64,000 bases of DNA from Leucobacter chromiiresistens (GTDB lineage: Bacteria; Actinomycetota; Actinomycetes; Actinomycetales; Microbacteriaceae), in contig NZ_FNKB01000001.1 in NCBI RefSeq assembly GCF_900102345.1, positions 682,001-746,000 of the forward strand, in the 5' to 3' direction. Below, one piece after another: positions 33,237 through 41,642 of the stretch (position 1 is its first letter; every line of letters begins with the position of its first letter). The notes beneath the pieces are model-generated. The model saw only the letters and a program-made list of their open reading frames with translations, ran no database searches and was not told where the DNA came from. The position numbers and the translations under genes were made by a program.

Positions 33237-34256
33237 GTGACCGCACCCACCGCACCCATCAGCACCCAGATCCAGCTCGTCTCCCGGCCGAGCGGCTGGC
33301 CCACCCACGACGACTTCCGCACCGTGCAGGTCGAGCTCGCCGACCTGCAGCCGGGGGAGGTGCGCGTGCGCAACGAGTTCGTCTCGGTCGACCCCTACAT
33401 GCGGGGGCGCATGAACGACGCCCGCAGCTACGTCGCGCCCTACGCGCTCGGCGAGCAGATTCAGGGCGGGGCAATCGGCCGCGTCATCGCCTCCGCCTCC
33501 GACGACGTTCCCGAGGGCGCCGTCGTGCTCCACCAGCACGGGTGGTCGGACCTCGTGCAGGCCGACGCCGGCACCTTCCGCGTCGTTCCCGAGATCCCCG
33601 GCGCGCCGCTCTCGCTGCGCCTCCACATCATGGGCATGACCGGGCTGACCGCCTACGTCGGCCTCACCGCCATCGCGAAGATGCGGGAGGGGGACACCGT
33701 CTTCATCTCCGGTGCCGCCGGAGCGGTCGGCACCGCAGCCGGGCAGATCGCGAAGCTTCTCGGAGCGGGCCGGGTGGTCGGCTCCGCGGGATCCGCCGAG
33801 AAGGTCGCGCTGCTCACCGAGAAGTACGGCTACGACGCGGCCTTCAACTACAAGGACGGCGACGTGCGCGCCCAGCTCGCCGAAGCGGCCCCCGGCGGCA
33901 TCGACGTCTTCTTCGACAACGTCGGCGGCGATCACCTCGAAGCCGCACTCGACGCCTTCAACGACGACGGTCGCGCGGCGCTCTGCGGCGCCATCTCCCA
34001 GTACAACACGTCCGAAGCCGCCCCCGGGCCCGACAACATGGCGAACATCATCACCCGGGCCCTCACGCTCGAGGGCTTCACCGTCGGCAAGCACCTGCAG
34101 CACGCACCCGAGTTCCAGGAGCGCATGGCGAAGTGGTTCGCCGCGGGAGACATCGCCTACGACGAGACCATCGTCGACGGCATCGAGCACACGGTCGACG
34201 CGTTCCTCGACATGATGCGCGGGGCCAACACCGGCAAGATGCTCGTGCGGGTGTGA
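33237..34256 (+). CDS. NADP-dependent oxidoreductase (MDR, leukotriene B4 dehydrogenase/CurA-like)
   Basis: A 339-residue zinc-independent medium-chain reductase. GTG 33237 follows GGAGG by 4 nt. Landmarks are SVDPYMRGRM near residue 50, the GMTGLTAYVGL helix, the nucleotide loop SGAAGAVGTAAGQIAK and FDNVGGDHLE. Relatives reduce alpha,beta-unsaturated ketones or prostaglandin-like enones with NADPH. It is controlled from the palindromes shared with the divergent TetR gene, which suggests a response to reactive electrophiles. It ends in two strong hairpins. Confidence 0.93.
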   Translation: MTAPTAPISTQIQLVSRPSGWPTHDDFRTVQVELADLQPGEVRVRNEFVSVDPYMRGRMNDARSYVAPYALGEQIQGGAIGRVIASASDDVPEGAVVLHQHGWSDLVQADAGTFRVVPEIPGAPLSLRLHIMGMTGLTAYVGLTAIAKMREGDTVFISGAAGAVGTAAGQIAKLLGAGRVVGSAGSAEKVALLTEKYGYDAAFNYKDGDVRAQLAEAAPGGIDVFFDNVGGDHLEAALDAFNDDGRAALCGAISQYNTSEAAPGPDNMANIITRALTLEGFTVGKHLQHAPEFQERMAKWFAAGDIAYDETIVDGIEHTVDAFLDMMRGANTGKMLVRV

Positions 34257-34263
34257 CCCCGCC

Positions 34264-34337
34264 CGTGTGCGGGCGGCGCTCGCCCCGCCCGCACACGACG
34301 AAGCGCCCGCGGTCTCTCCCGAGACCGCGGGCGCTTC
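34264..34337 (+). terminator. two consecutive hairpin terminators
   Basis: A 13-bp perfect stem (34264-34276 with 34285-34297) is followed by a 17-bp perfect stem with TCCC loop (34300-34316 with 34321-34337). They close the oxidoreductase gene and may also stop the convergent fasciclin transcript. Confidence 0.75.
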
Positions 34338-34452
34338 CCATCGGTACAGCAATGTGCCCGCCTCCCCTGTGCGAGCGACGGACACATTGGTCTTGCAGGC
34401 GATCGGACCGCGTCGACGCGACTCCGATGCCGGGTATTGCGGGCCGGCGAGA

Positions 34453-35130
34453 TTACTCGGCCGGCGGCATCAGCACGCTGTCGACGAGGTACACGGTCGC
34501 GTTGGCGGTCTGCACACCGCCGCAGATCACGTTCGCATCGTTGACCATCAGCTCGTCGCCCGAACCGGTCACCTCGAGGTCGGCGCCCTGCACGGTGGTG
34601 TGCATGCCCTCGATGTCGGCCGGCTCGATCTGGCCGGGCACCACGTGGTAGGTCAGGATGCTGGTGAGCAGGTCGCTGTCGGTCTTCAGCGTGTCGATGG
34701 TGCCCGCGTCGATCTTGGCGAACGCGTCATCCACCGGAGCGAAGACGGTGAACTCGTCACCGTTCAGCGTGTCGACGAGATCCACATCGGGGTTCAGCTG
34801 GCCGCTGACCGCCGAGACGAGCGTCTTCAGCATCGGGTTGTTCGATGCGGCCACCGCCACCGGATCCTGCGACATGCCCTGGATCGATCCGTCGCCGTCC
34901 GGCACCGCCTCGGCGTACGCCGCGCAGCCCGGGCCGACGAGATTCGCGGCCGGATCCATGGCGTCCGACGACTCCGTCGGCTCCTCCATCGGCGTCGACT
35001 CCTCCGTCTGCTCCGTCGTCTGATCCTCGGCCGCCTCGTCCGACGCCCCCATGGAGCATCCGGTGAGCATTGCGGCGCCGACCAGCGTCATTGCGAACGC
35101 GGCGCCGAGGGTCTTCTTCTTGGTGAACAT
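34453..35130 (-). CDS. fasciclin-domain lipoprotein (MPT83/MPT70-like)
   Basis: A 225-residue surface lipoprotein. The signal peptide ends in the lipobox LTGC (Cys25). An acidic Thr/Glu linker (residues 26-60) precedes the fasciclin domain, which has the [14 protein letters not shown] (H1) and LTYHVVPG (H2) motifs. Fasciclin domains mediate adhesion or protein contacts outside the cell. In mycobacteria the homologues MPT70 and MPT83 are the main targets of SigK and are encoded beside dipZ. The same arrangement is found here, with a SigK-type promoter upstream and dipZ divergent. Confidence 0.92.
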   Translation of the reverse strand: MFTKKKTLGAAFAMTLVGAAMLTGCSMGASDEAAEDQTTEQTEESTPMEEPTESSDAMDPAANLVGPGCAAYAEAVPDGDGSIQGMSQDPVAVAASNNPMLKTLVSAVSGQLNPDVDLVDTLNGDEFTVFAPVDDAFAKIDAGTIDTLKTDSDLLTSILTYHVVPGQIEPADIEGMHTTVQGADLEVTGSGDELMVNDANVICGGVQTANATVYLVDSVLMPPAE

Positions 35131-35177
35131 GGTTCCTCCTCAGATGAGATCCGCAGTTTTCCGCGGCTTGTGAACGT

Positions 35178-35204
35178 CTTCGGAGCCCTCTCGGGGTCGG
35201 ATGG
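35178..35204 (-). promoter_or_regulatory. candidate SigK promoter of the fasciclin gene
   Basis: Read on the minus strand: CCATCC (35204-35199), a 15-nt spacer, then CCGAAG (35183-35178), which lies about 48 nt before the ATG. The elements resemble the CCATCC/CCGAAT pattern reported for mycobacterial SigK and are identical to those in front of dipZ. Confidence 0.65.
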
Positions 35205-35419
35205 GAAATTCTTCGAAAAGTTTTCCATGCGGCTCTCGAGCCCGGGGCGCGGCCGTCTGGCGGCCGGGTGCCCCGCCCGCTCCGGCCGACGAAGAGGCGA
35301 CAGAATCTCTGCTGAACCGGTCGCCGTGAACGGATCTTCTGTCGCATCCACTCATAGGGGGCGCGAGCGCGAGCGCGCGTGCGGGCGCGCGCGGGGGCGA
35401 GCGCACGGCGTCGCACGAC

Positions 35420-35446
35420 CCATCCGAACGGGCGTCCGCTCCGAAG
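35420..35446 (+). promoter_or_regulatory. candidate SigK promoter of the dipZ-sigK-rskA operon
   Basis: CCATCC (35420-35425), 15-nt spacer, CCGAAG (35441-35446), 24 nt before the dipZ ATG. Both hexamers and the spacer length equal those of the divergent fasciclin promoter, which suggests sigK is positively autoregulated through read-through from here. Confidence 0.65.
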
Positions 35447-35470
35447 CACCTCGCAACAGGAAGGCTTCTC

Positions 35471-37201
35471 ATGGATATCGTGCTTATCGGCCTGCTCGGC
35501 GGGCTCATCACCGGCATATCGCCGTGCATTCTGCCGGTGCTCCCGGTCATCTTCCTGACGGCGGGGGCCCGGCCCGCGGCGCCCGGCAAGGCGCCCGAGG
35601 TCATCGCGGCGAAGCGCAGCCGCCCGTTCTGGATCATCGCGGGGCTCGTCATCAGCTTCTCCGTGGTGACGCTGCTCGGGTCGCTGCTCCTCGGCCTGCT
35701 GAACATCCCGCAGAGCGCGATCCGCTGGGCGGGCGTCGCCGTACTGCTCATCATCGGCGTCGGCATGCTCTTCCCCGGCTTCGAGCAGCTGCTCGAGAAG
35801 CCGTTCCAGCGCCTGCCGCGGCGCAAGGTCGGCGAGGGCGGCAACGGCTTCGGCATGGGCCTCGCCCTGGGCACGGTGTTCGTTCCCTGCGCCGGCCCCG
35901 TGCTCGCCGCCATCATCGTCGCAGGCGCGACCGGGCAGATCGGAATCGAGACCGTGCTGCTCACGGTCTCCTTCGCGCTCGGCGTCGCGATCCCGCTGCT
36001 CGTGTTCGCCCTCGCCGGGAGCAAGGTCGCGCAGCGCATCCGCGGCTTCCGCAAGCGGGAGCGCGTGCTGCGCATCGTCGGCGGCGTCGCGCTGATTGCG
36101 CTCGCCGTCGGCCTCGCGTTCAACGTGCCCCAGGCGCTCCAGCGGCTGCTGCCCGACTACACTTCGGGCATTCAGAAGGATCTCGCCGAGAGCGAGGCCG
36201 GGCAGAGCGCACTGAACCTCGGCGGGCTCGTCACCGACGAGAACCGCGATCTCGACAAGTGCGCGAACGACGCCGAGGAGCTCGCGTCGTGCGGCAAGGC
36301 GCCCTCCATCAAGGGCATCGAGACGTGGCTGAACACGCCGGGCGGCGAAGCGCTCGACCTCGACGAGCTCAAGGGGCAGGTCGTGCTCATCGACTTCTGG
36401 GCCTACTCCTGCATCAACTGCCAGCGCTCCATCCCGCACGTGGTCGCGTGGGATGAGGCCTACGGCGACCAGGGCCTCCAGGTGATCGGCGTGCACTCGC
36501 CCGAGTACGCGTTCGAGAAGGAGCAGGCGAACGTCGAAGCCGGCATCGCCGACTTCGGCATCGAGTACCCGGTCGCCATGGACAACAACCTCTCGACGTG
36601 GACGAACTACCGCAACCGGTACTGGCCTGCGCACTACCTCATCGACGCCGAGGGCACCGTGCGTCACATCTCGTTCGGCGAGGGCAACTACGAGACCACG
36701 GAGAAGCTCATGCGCGAACTGCTCGAGGAGGCGAACCCCGACGAGCAGCTCCCCGAGGAGACGGACGTCTCCGACGCCACGCCCGAGGTCGGCAGCACCA
36801 CACCCGAGACCTTCCTCGGCTCCTCGAAGGATCGCAACTTCGCGGGACCGGGCGAGTACCGCGCCGGCGAGGGGGAGTACGAGTTCCCCGATGACCAGCC
36901 GCAGGACACGTTCGCGCTCGACGGCGCATGGACCGTGGAGACGCAGTACGTGACGCCGACGGCCGGAGCGGGCGACGGCGACGCGAAGATCCGCCTCGAC
37001 TACCGCGGGCAGGAGGTGCGCACCGTCATCTCTGGCAGCGGCACCATCGAAGTCGCGGTGGAGGGCGGCGGCACCCGCACCATCGAGATCGACGGGACAC
37101 CGCGCTCGTACCGGGTGGTCGAAGCGGACGATCCCGCCGAGGGCGTGCTCGAGATGACCGTGCCGGAGGGCGTGCAGGTCTACTCGTACACATTCGGGTA
37201 G
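35471..37201 (+). CDS. dipZ: DipZ: CcdA-like thiol transporter fused to thioredoxin-like and C-terminal beta domain
   Basis: A 576-residue membrane protein. The N-terminal six-helix CcdA/DsbD domain (residues 1-235) holds the paired cysteines in SPCILPV and FVPCAGP. An extracytoplasmic thioredoxin-like domain (about 275-425) has the CINC active site and a typical SIPHVVAW helix. The last 130 residues form a beta-rich domain as in mycobacterial DipZ. The protein moves reducing power across the membrane to periplasmic thiol proteins. AGGAAGG lies 7 nt before ATG 35471. It stands between the fasciclin gene and sigK. Confidence 0.94.
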   Translation: MDIVLIGLLGGLITGISPCILPVLPVIFLTAGARPAAPGKAPEVIAAKRSRPFWIIAGLVISFSVVTLLGSLLLGLLNIPQSAIRWAGVAVLLIIGVGMLFPGFEQLLEKPFQRLPRRKVGEGGNGFGMGLALGTVFVPCAGPVLAAIIVAGATGQIGIETVLLTVSFALGVAIPLLVFALAGSKVAQRIRGFRKRERVLRIVGGVALIALAVGLAFNVPQALQRLLPDYTSGIQKDLAESEAGQSALNLGGLVTDENRDLDKCANDAEELASCGKAPSIKGIETWLNTPGGEALDLDELKGQVVLIDFWAYSCINCQRSIPHVVAWDEAYGDQGLQVIGVHSPEYAFEKEQANVEAGIADFGIEYPVAMDNNLSTWTNYRNRYWPAHYLIDAEGTVRHISFGEGNYETTEKLMRELLEEANPDEQLPEETDVSDATPEVGSTTPETFLGSSKDRNFAGPGEYRAGEGEYEFPDDQPQDTFALDGAWTVETQYVTPTAGAGDGDAKIRLDYRGQEVRTVISGSGTIEVAVEGGGTRTIEIDGTPRSYRVVEADDPAEGVLEMTVPEGVQVYSYTFG

Positions 37202-37229
37202 AGCGGATCCGGGGGCGGAGGAGCGTCGC

Positions 37230-37328
37230 ATGGACGTGACGAAGGCGACCGGCGGGCACGCGGAGGCGACTCGCAGGGATGCGACGAAGGCGACTCGCAG
37301 GGATGCGACCAAGGCAGAGCGGAGGTGA
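37230..37328 (+). CDS. possible 32-residue peptide built from ATRRDATK repeats
   Basis: ATG 37230 has GGAGGAG about 7 nt upstream and the frame ends at TGA 37326-37328, 7 nt before the sigK ATG. The peptide is basic and contains ATRRDATK twice and a degenerate third copy, encoded by the 24-bp tandem repeat at 37265-37312. It could be a real small protein or a leader peptide coupled to sigK, or simply a repeat with a chance frame. Confidence 0.35.
   Translation: MDVTKATGGHAEATRRDATKATRRDATKAERR
37265..37312 (+). repeat. two 24-bp direct repeats between dipZ and sigK
   Basis: The units 37265-37288 and 37289-37312 differ at one base (GACGAA versus GACCAA). A weaker copy (GTGACGAAGGCGACC) precedes them. 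The period is a multiple of three and the repeat is in frame with the small peptide above. Confidence 0.7.
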
Positions 37329-37335
37329 ATGAGGC

Positions 37336-37935
37336 ATGCTAAGTGTGATGGTCATTGACGGGGTGGAGATACCGGAGGACGGCGCGAGCGTCGATCCGGC
37401 GGACAGGGCGCTCGCACGCGCCGCGGTGGGAGACCAGCGCGCCTTCGCAGAGTTGTACGATCTGCTCTCGGCTCGCGTGTTCGGCCTGATCCTCAGGGTG
37501 CTGGTCGATCGGTCGCAGAGCGAGGAGGTGCTGCAGGAGGTCTTCCTCGAAGCGTGGCAGACCGCCGACTCGTTCGACCCGGATCGCGGTCGGGCCCGCA
37601 CGTGGCTCCTCACGATCGCCCACCGCCGAGCCGTCGACCGGGTGCGCGCCTCGCAGGCGTCGCGCCGCCGGGACCTCGCCGTCGGCACCCGCGACCTCGC
37701 CGCCCCGCAGCCAGGCGTCGACGACGAGGTGGAGCTCATGATCGACGGCACCCGCGCCGTGCAGGGCCTCGGCGAACTGCCCGAGCCGCAGCGCCGCGCC
37801 ATCGTGCTCGCCTACTTCGGCGGGTACAGCCAGAGCGAGATCGCAGTGCTCCTCGGAGCCCCGCTCGGCACCATCAAATCGAGAATTCGAGACGGCTTGA
37901 CCCGTCTGAGGAAAGAAATGGAGGCGACGCGATGA
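37336..37935 (+). CDS. sigK: ECF sigma factor SigK
   Basis: A 199-residue ECF sigma factor. Sigma-2 region (FAELYDLLSARVFGLILRVL, EVLQEVFLEAWQ) and sigma-4 region (LPEPQRRAIVLAYFGGYSQSEIA, GTIKSRIRDGL) are intact. GGAGGTG lies 9 nt before ATG 37336. The adjacent RskA-type anti-sigma gene and the fasciclin/dipZ neighbours identify it as SigK-like. It should direct transcription from the two CCATCC-N15-CCGAAG promoters upstream. Release from RskA involves intramembrane proteolysis in mycobacteria. Confidence 0.94.
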   Translation: MLSVMVIDGVEIPEDGASVDPADRALARAAVGDQRAFAELYDLLSARVFGLILRVLVDRSQSEEVLQEVFLEAWQTADSFDPDRGRARTWLLTIAHRRAVDRVRASQASRRRDLAVGTRDLAAPQPGVDDEVELMIDGTRAVQGLGELPEPQRRAIVLAYFGGYSQSEIAVLLGAPLGTIKSRIRDGLTRLRKEMEATR

Positions 37936-38843
37936 ACGAGCAACAGTTCCGCGAGCTCTCCGCCGCCCGCGCCCTGCACGCGCTCTCCCCGGAAGAGGAG
38001 CAGGCGTTCTCGGAAGCGCTGGCGGCTCACCCCGAGTGGCTCCCGGTCGTCGACGAGGATCGCGAGACCGTCGCAGCACTGGCGACCTCGATCGGCGAGG
38101 TCGCGCCGCCCCGCGCGGCGCGCGCCGCGATCCTCGACCTGATCTCGCGCTCGCCGCAGTTCGAGGCGGACGCGGACTCCGCGCGCTCCGACGGGTCGGT
38201 CTCCGGCCCGGCCGCGAGCGGCGCCTCCGACGTGCGGGCCGGATCCGGCGCTGACGCTGGCGCGGATGCTGCCGGCGCCGCTGGCGCTGACGGCGCCGCT
38301 GCGGCGGATTCGGGCCCCGCCCGGCCGTCCGACCTCGTGCCCGAGCTGATCGAGGAGCCCGAGGATCCCGAGCTCGCGTTCACGCGGGCCCGCCGCAAGA
38401 GGGCCTGGTTCGGGTTGGCCGCGTCGGTCGCGGTGCTGCTCGCGATCGCGCTGGCGCTGCCGCTGCAGGGCGGCATGGGGCCGCAGGATCCCGTGTCGGT
38501 CGCGATGCAGCAGGTCGAGGCCGCCCCCGACGCGCAGTCGACGACCGTGAGCGTCGGGTCGGCGGAGGCCACGCTGCACTGGTCGGACTCGACTCGGCAG
38601 GCCGTGTTCATGACCGAGGGCATGGACCCGGCGCCCGAGAACCACGACTACGAGCTGTGGATCGTGCGGGGCGAGGAGCCCATCTCGCTCGGCGTGATGC
38701 ACGCCGACGCGAACGGCGGCGCCGCGGTGCTCGCCGAGGGCTTCACGCCCGGCGATGCGCTCGCAGTTACGGTCGAGGATCGCGGCGGGTCGCCCACGGG
38801 CGCCCCGACCACCGACCCGATCGTGGTCGTCGCCTCCGCGTAG
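37932..38843 (+). CDS. rskA: anti-sigma-K factor RskA
   Basis: A 303-residue membrane anti-sigma factor whose ATG overlaps the sigK stop. The N-terminal sigma-binding domain (residues 1-75, FRELSAARALHALSPEEEQAF) is followed by an Ala/Gly/Asp-rich linker of about 60 residues. One membrane helix (WFGLAASVAVLLAIALALPLQ, about 158-178) leads to an external RskA domain (HDYELWIVRGEEPISLGVM). The linker is longer and of lower complexity than in the mycobacterial protein. It holds SigK inactive at the membrane. Confidence 0.93.
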   Translation: MNEQQFRELSAARALHALSPEEEQAFSEALAAHPEWLPVVDEDRETVAALATSIGEVAPPRAARAAILDLISRSPQFEADADSARSDGSVSGPAASGASDVRAGSGADAGADAAGAAGADGAAAADSGPARPSDLVPELIEEPEDPELAFTRARRKRAWFGLAASVAVLLAIALALPLQGGMGPQDPVSVAMQQVEAAPDAQSTTVSVGSAEATLHWSDSTRQAVFMTEGMDPAPENHDYELWIVRGEEPISLGVMHADANGGAAVLAEGFTPGDALAVTVEDRGGSPTGAPTTDPIVVVASA

Positions 38844-38890
38844 CACCTGGAATACAGCCCCGAGAGCCCGAAAGGCGCTCTCGACGCGAA

Positions 38891-38922
38891 GGGCCCCGGG
38901 ATCCCGCAGGATCCCGGGGCCC
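38891..38922. terminator. perfect 14-bp hairpin between rskA and the CNNM genes
   Basis: GGGCCCCGGGATCC (38891-38904) pairs with 38909-38922 around a CGCA loop, between two convergent genes; GCGA/TCGC extends it past a bulged A. Confidence 0.75.
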
Positions 38923-38931
38923 TCGCGCGCG

Positions 38932-39978
38932 TCAGAGAGCGTGCGCGGTATCCTCCACCTCGCCCACGAGCTCCTCGACGATGTCCTCCAGGAAGAGCAC
39001 GCCCGTGAACCCGCCGGCCGCCGAGCGCACGCGGGCGATATGCGCACCGCGGTCTCGCAGCAGCTCGAGCGCCTCCTCGACCTCGGCGTCGGAGCCCACG
39101 GTCGGGAGCTCCCGAGCGCGATCGGGCGGGATGGGCGCGTCGATCTCGGTCGGCGTCGAGAGGTCGAGGATGTCCTTGAGGTGCAGGTAGCGCTCCGGCG
39201 TGCCGTCGGACGAGTGGAGTACGTATCGGGAGTAGCCGTGCTCCGAGACGGCCTGCTGCACCTGGCGCGGGGTGACGTCGAGCGGCAGCCGCACGAGCGA
39301 GTCGAGCGGAACCTCCACATCGGAGACGTGCTTCTCGGTGAACTCGAACGCGGCGGAGATCGTGCCGCTCGTGTCCTCGAGCGTTCCCTCGCGGGTCGAC
39401 TGCTCCACGATGCTCGCGACCTGGTCGATGGTGAACGCCGTGTTCGCCTCATCCCGCGGCTGCACGCCGCAGAGGCGCAGGAAGCCGTTGGCCACCCAGT
39501 TGAGCGAGCGGATCAGGGGCCCCACGACCCTCGACACGAAGACGAGGGGCGGCGCGAGCAGGAGTGCGGCGCGATCCGGCACCGAGAACGCGAGGTTCTT
39601 CGGCACCATCTCGCCGAACACGACGTGCAGGAACGTCACGAGCACCAGCGCGACGATGAACGCCGTCACGGAGACCGCTTCGGCAGTGAGCCCCGTCCAG
39701 GCGAGCAGCGGGATCTCGAGGAGATGGTGGATGGCGGGTTCGGAGACGTTCAGGATGACGAGCGAGCAGACGGTGATGCCGAGCTGACTGGTCGCCAGCA
39801 TGAGCGTCGCGTGCTCCATCGCCCAGAGCGTGGTCTTGGCGGCCTTGCTGCCGGCCGCCGCGCGGGGTTCGATCTGCGAGCGGCGCGCCGAGATGACGGC
39901 GAACTCGGCGCCCACGAAGAAGGCGTTCACCACCAGCAGCACGACGAGCCAGATGAGGCCGGGAAGGTACTCGTTCAT
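38932..39978 (-). CDS. CNNM/CBS domain membrane protein (hemolysin C family)
   Basis: A 348-residue protein with an N-terminal DUF21/CNNM domain of three to four helices (residues 1-170, with FFVGAEFAV and FGEMVPKNLAF) and two CBS domains (about 200-340, ending FLEDIVEELVGEVED). Relatives such as CorC/YhdP and CNNM handle Mg2+ efflux or sense adenine nucleotides. Here the usual CorC_HlyC end domain is missing, unlike in the upstream paralogue. Its start overlaps the stop of that paralogue by 4 nt, so the two probably form a complex. Confidence 0.9.
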   Translation of the reverse strand: MNEYLPGLIWLVVLLVVNAFFVGAEFAVISARRSQIEPRAAAGSKAAKTTLWAMEHATLMLATSQLGITVCSLVILNVSEPAIHHLLEIPLLAWTGLTAEAVSVTAFIVALVLVTFLHVVFGEMVPKNLAFSVPDRAALLLAPPLVFVSRVVGPLIRSLNWVANGFLRLCGVQPRDEANTAFTIDQVASIVEQSTREGTLEDTSGTISAAFEFTEKHVSDVEVPLDSLVRLPLDVTPRQVQQAVSEHGYSRYVLHSSDGTPERYLHLKDILDLSTPTEIDAPIPPDRARELPTVGSDAEVEEALELLRDRGAHIARVRSAAGGFTGVLFLEDIVEELVGEVEDTAHAL

Positions 39979-41456
39979 CGTTCGACTCCCTCGCGTCGGC
40001 TCTGCGTTGCGGGCGATGCGGTCGCCGCGGGCGATGCGGTCGCTGCGGGCGGCGCCGCCTGCGCGCCCTTCGCGGTCGGGCGACCGTCGGGGGAGGCCTG
40101 CTGGCCCCGCTCGAACGCGTCGATGACCTTGTTGCGCGTGTCGAAGGCGGGGTCGCTCTCGCGGTCGGCGGTGCGGTACCGGAGCCGGGTGATGCGCGAT
40201 CCGTCGAACTCCTCGACGCGCAGGGTGCCGTGGCTCAGCGTGAGCTCCTCGCCGAGATCGGGGATGCGCTCCAGGGTGTCGAGCACGTACCCGGCGATCG
40301 TCTCGTACTCCTCGCTCTCGGGTACGCGGATCGCGAGGCGATCCCAGAGCTCGTCGGGTCGCAGCGAGGCGGGGAAGAGGATCTCGTCTCCGCTGACCAC
40401 CACGTCTTCGAGGAGCGCGTCGTGCTCGTCGCGCACCTCGCCGAGCAGCTCCTCGACGAGGTCCTCCAGCGTGACGACGCCCGCGGTGCCGCCGTGCTCG
40501 TCGACCACGACGGCCATCTGGTAGCTGCGCTGCCGCAGCACCTCGAGCAGCGACTCGACGCCGGCGGCCTCGGGCACGCGCACCGGCTCCGACATGATCT
40601 CGGAGACGGACGTGTACTCGCGGCGCTCGAAGTCGACTCCGTACGCGGACTTCACGTGGACGATGCCCACGATGTCGTCGACGCTCTCGTCGAAGATCGG
40701 ATAGCGGGAGTGGCCGGTCTCGACGCTCCGCGCGACGACCTCGGCCGCCGTCGCGGTGCGGGGGAGCATCTCGGCGATGACGCGGGGCGTCATCACGTCT
40801 TCGGCGGTGCGCGACGAGAAGGAGAGGGTGCGGTGCAGCATGGTCGCCTCGTCGTGGTCGAGGGATCCCTCGAGCGCCGAGCGGCGCACGAGGAAGCTGA
40901 GCTCCTCAGCGGTGCGCGCCCCCGACAGCTCCTCCTTCGGTTCGACGCCCATCGAGCGGATCAACCGATTGGCGGTGCCGTTCAGCAGTGCGACGACGGG
41001 GCGGAAGACGAACGTGAACGCGATCTGCAGCGGGATGACCACCTTGGAGGTCGCGAGCGGAACGGCGAGCGCGAAGTTCTTCGGGATCAGCTCGCCGAAG
41101 ATCATCGAGAACAGCGTCGCGAGCACGATCGCGACGACGGCTCCGACGCCGACGACGCCCGCCTCGGGCACACCGACGCTCATGAGGGGCCCGCGGAGCA
41201 GCGAGCTGATCGCGGGCTCGAACGTGTAGCCGGCGAGCAGCGTCGTCAGTGTGATGCCGAGCTGCGCCGCCGAGAGGTGCGTCGACGTGATCTTCAGCGC
41301 CGAGATGGTCGGGCTCAAGCGCCGCTCGCCGCGGGTGCGCCGCTGCTCGAGCTCGGGCCGGTCGAGGTTCACGAGTGCGAACTCCGAGGCCACGAAGACG
41401 CCCGTTCCGAGCGTCAAGAGCACCCCCGCGAGGAGGCCCCAGATTTCCCCTGTCAT
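39975..41456 (-). CDS. CNNM/CBS/CorC_HlyC membrane protein (hemolysin C family)
   Basis: A 493-residue paralogue of the next gene. It has the CNNM membrane domain (FVASEFALVNLDR, FGELIPKNFALAV), a CBS pair at about 215-335 (MTPRVIAEM, VTLEDLVEELLGEV) and a C-terminal CorC_HlyC domain (about 350-435). The last 50 residues are an Ala/Thr-rich tail with ATASPAATASPA repeats. A role in Mg2+ or Co2+ homeostasis is likely. The 180-bp region upstream contains the 22-bp repeats and the IS481 insertion, so the promoter may have been disturbed or supplied by the element. Confidence 0.9.
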   Translation of the reverse strand: MTGEIWGLLAGVLLTLGTGVFVASEFALVNLDRPELEQRRTRGERRLSPTISALKITSTHLSAAQLGITLTTLLAGYTFEPAISSLLRGPLMSVGVPEAGVVGVGAVVAIVLATLFSMIFGELIPKNFALAVPLATSKVVIPLQIAFTFVFRPVVALLNGTANRLIRSMGVEPKEELSGARTAEELSFLVRRSALEGSLDHDEATMLHRTLSFSSRTAEDVMTPRVIAEMLPRTATAAEVVARSVETGHSRYPIFDESVDDIVGIVHVKSAYGVDFERREYTSVSEIMSEPVRVPEAAGVESLLEVLRQRSYQMAVVVDEHGGTAGVVTLEDLVEELLGEVRDEHDALLEDVVVSGDEILFPASLRPDELWDRLAIRVPESEEYETIAGYVLDTLERIPDLGEELTLSHGTLRVEEFDGSRITRLRYRTADRESDPAFDTRNKVIDAFERGQQASPDGRPTAKGAQAAPPAATASPAATASPATQSRREGVER

Positions 41457-41572
41457 CGCTCACCCCCCGCGTGTTCTGGGTGGGTGAGCTTCGTACTATG
41501 ACCGGGTCTGTCGTCCATGGGACAAGAAAGTAGCGGTGCCAGCCGTGAAAGTGCCGAGATTCGTGGGCCCAC

Positions 41573-41638
41573 GGCGCCCGCGCGATCGGCACGCGGCGCC
41601 TTCGCGATCCGCCCGCGGCGCCTGCGCGATCCGCCCGC
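41573..41638. repeat. three 22-bp tandem repeats at the left flank of the IS
   Basis: Units 41573-41594, 41595-41616 and 41617-41638 each begin with GGCGCC and contain CGCGATC. Units two and three are nearly identical (one mismatch). The insertion element begins at the end of the third unit. Confidence 0.65.
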
Positions 41639-41642
41639 TAGC

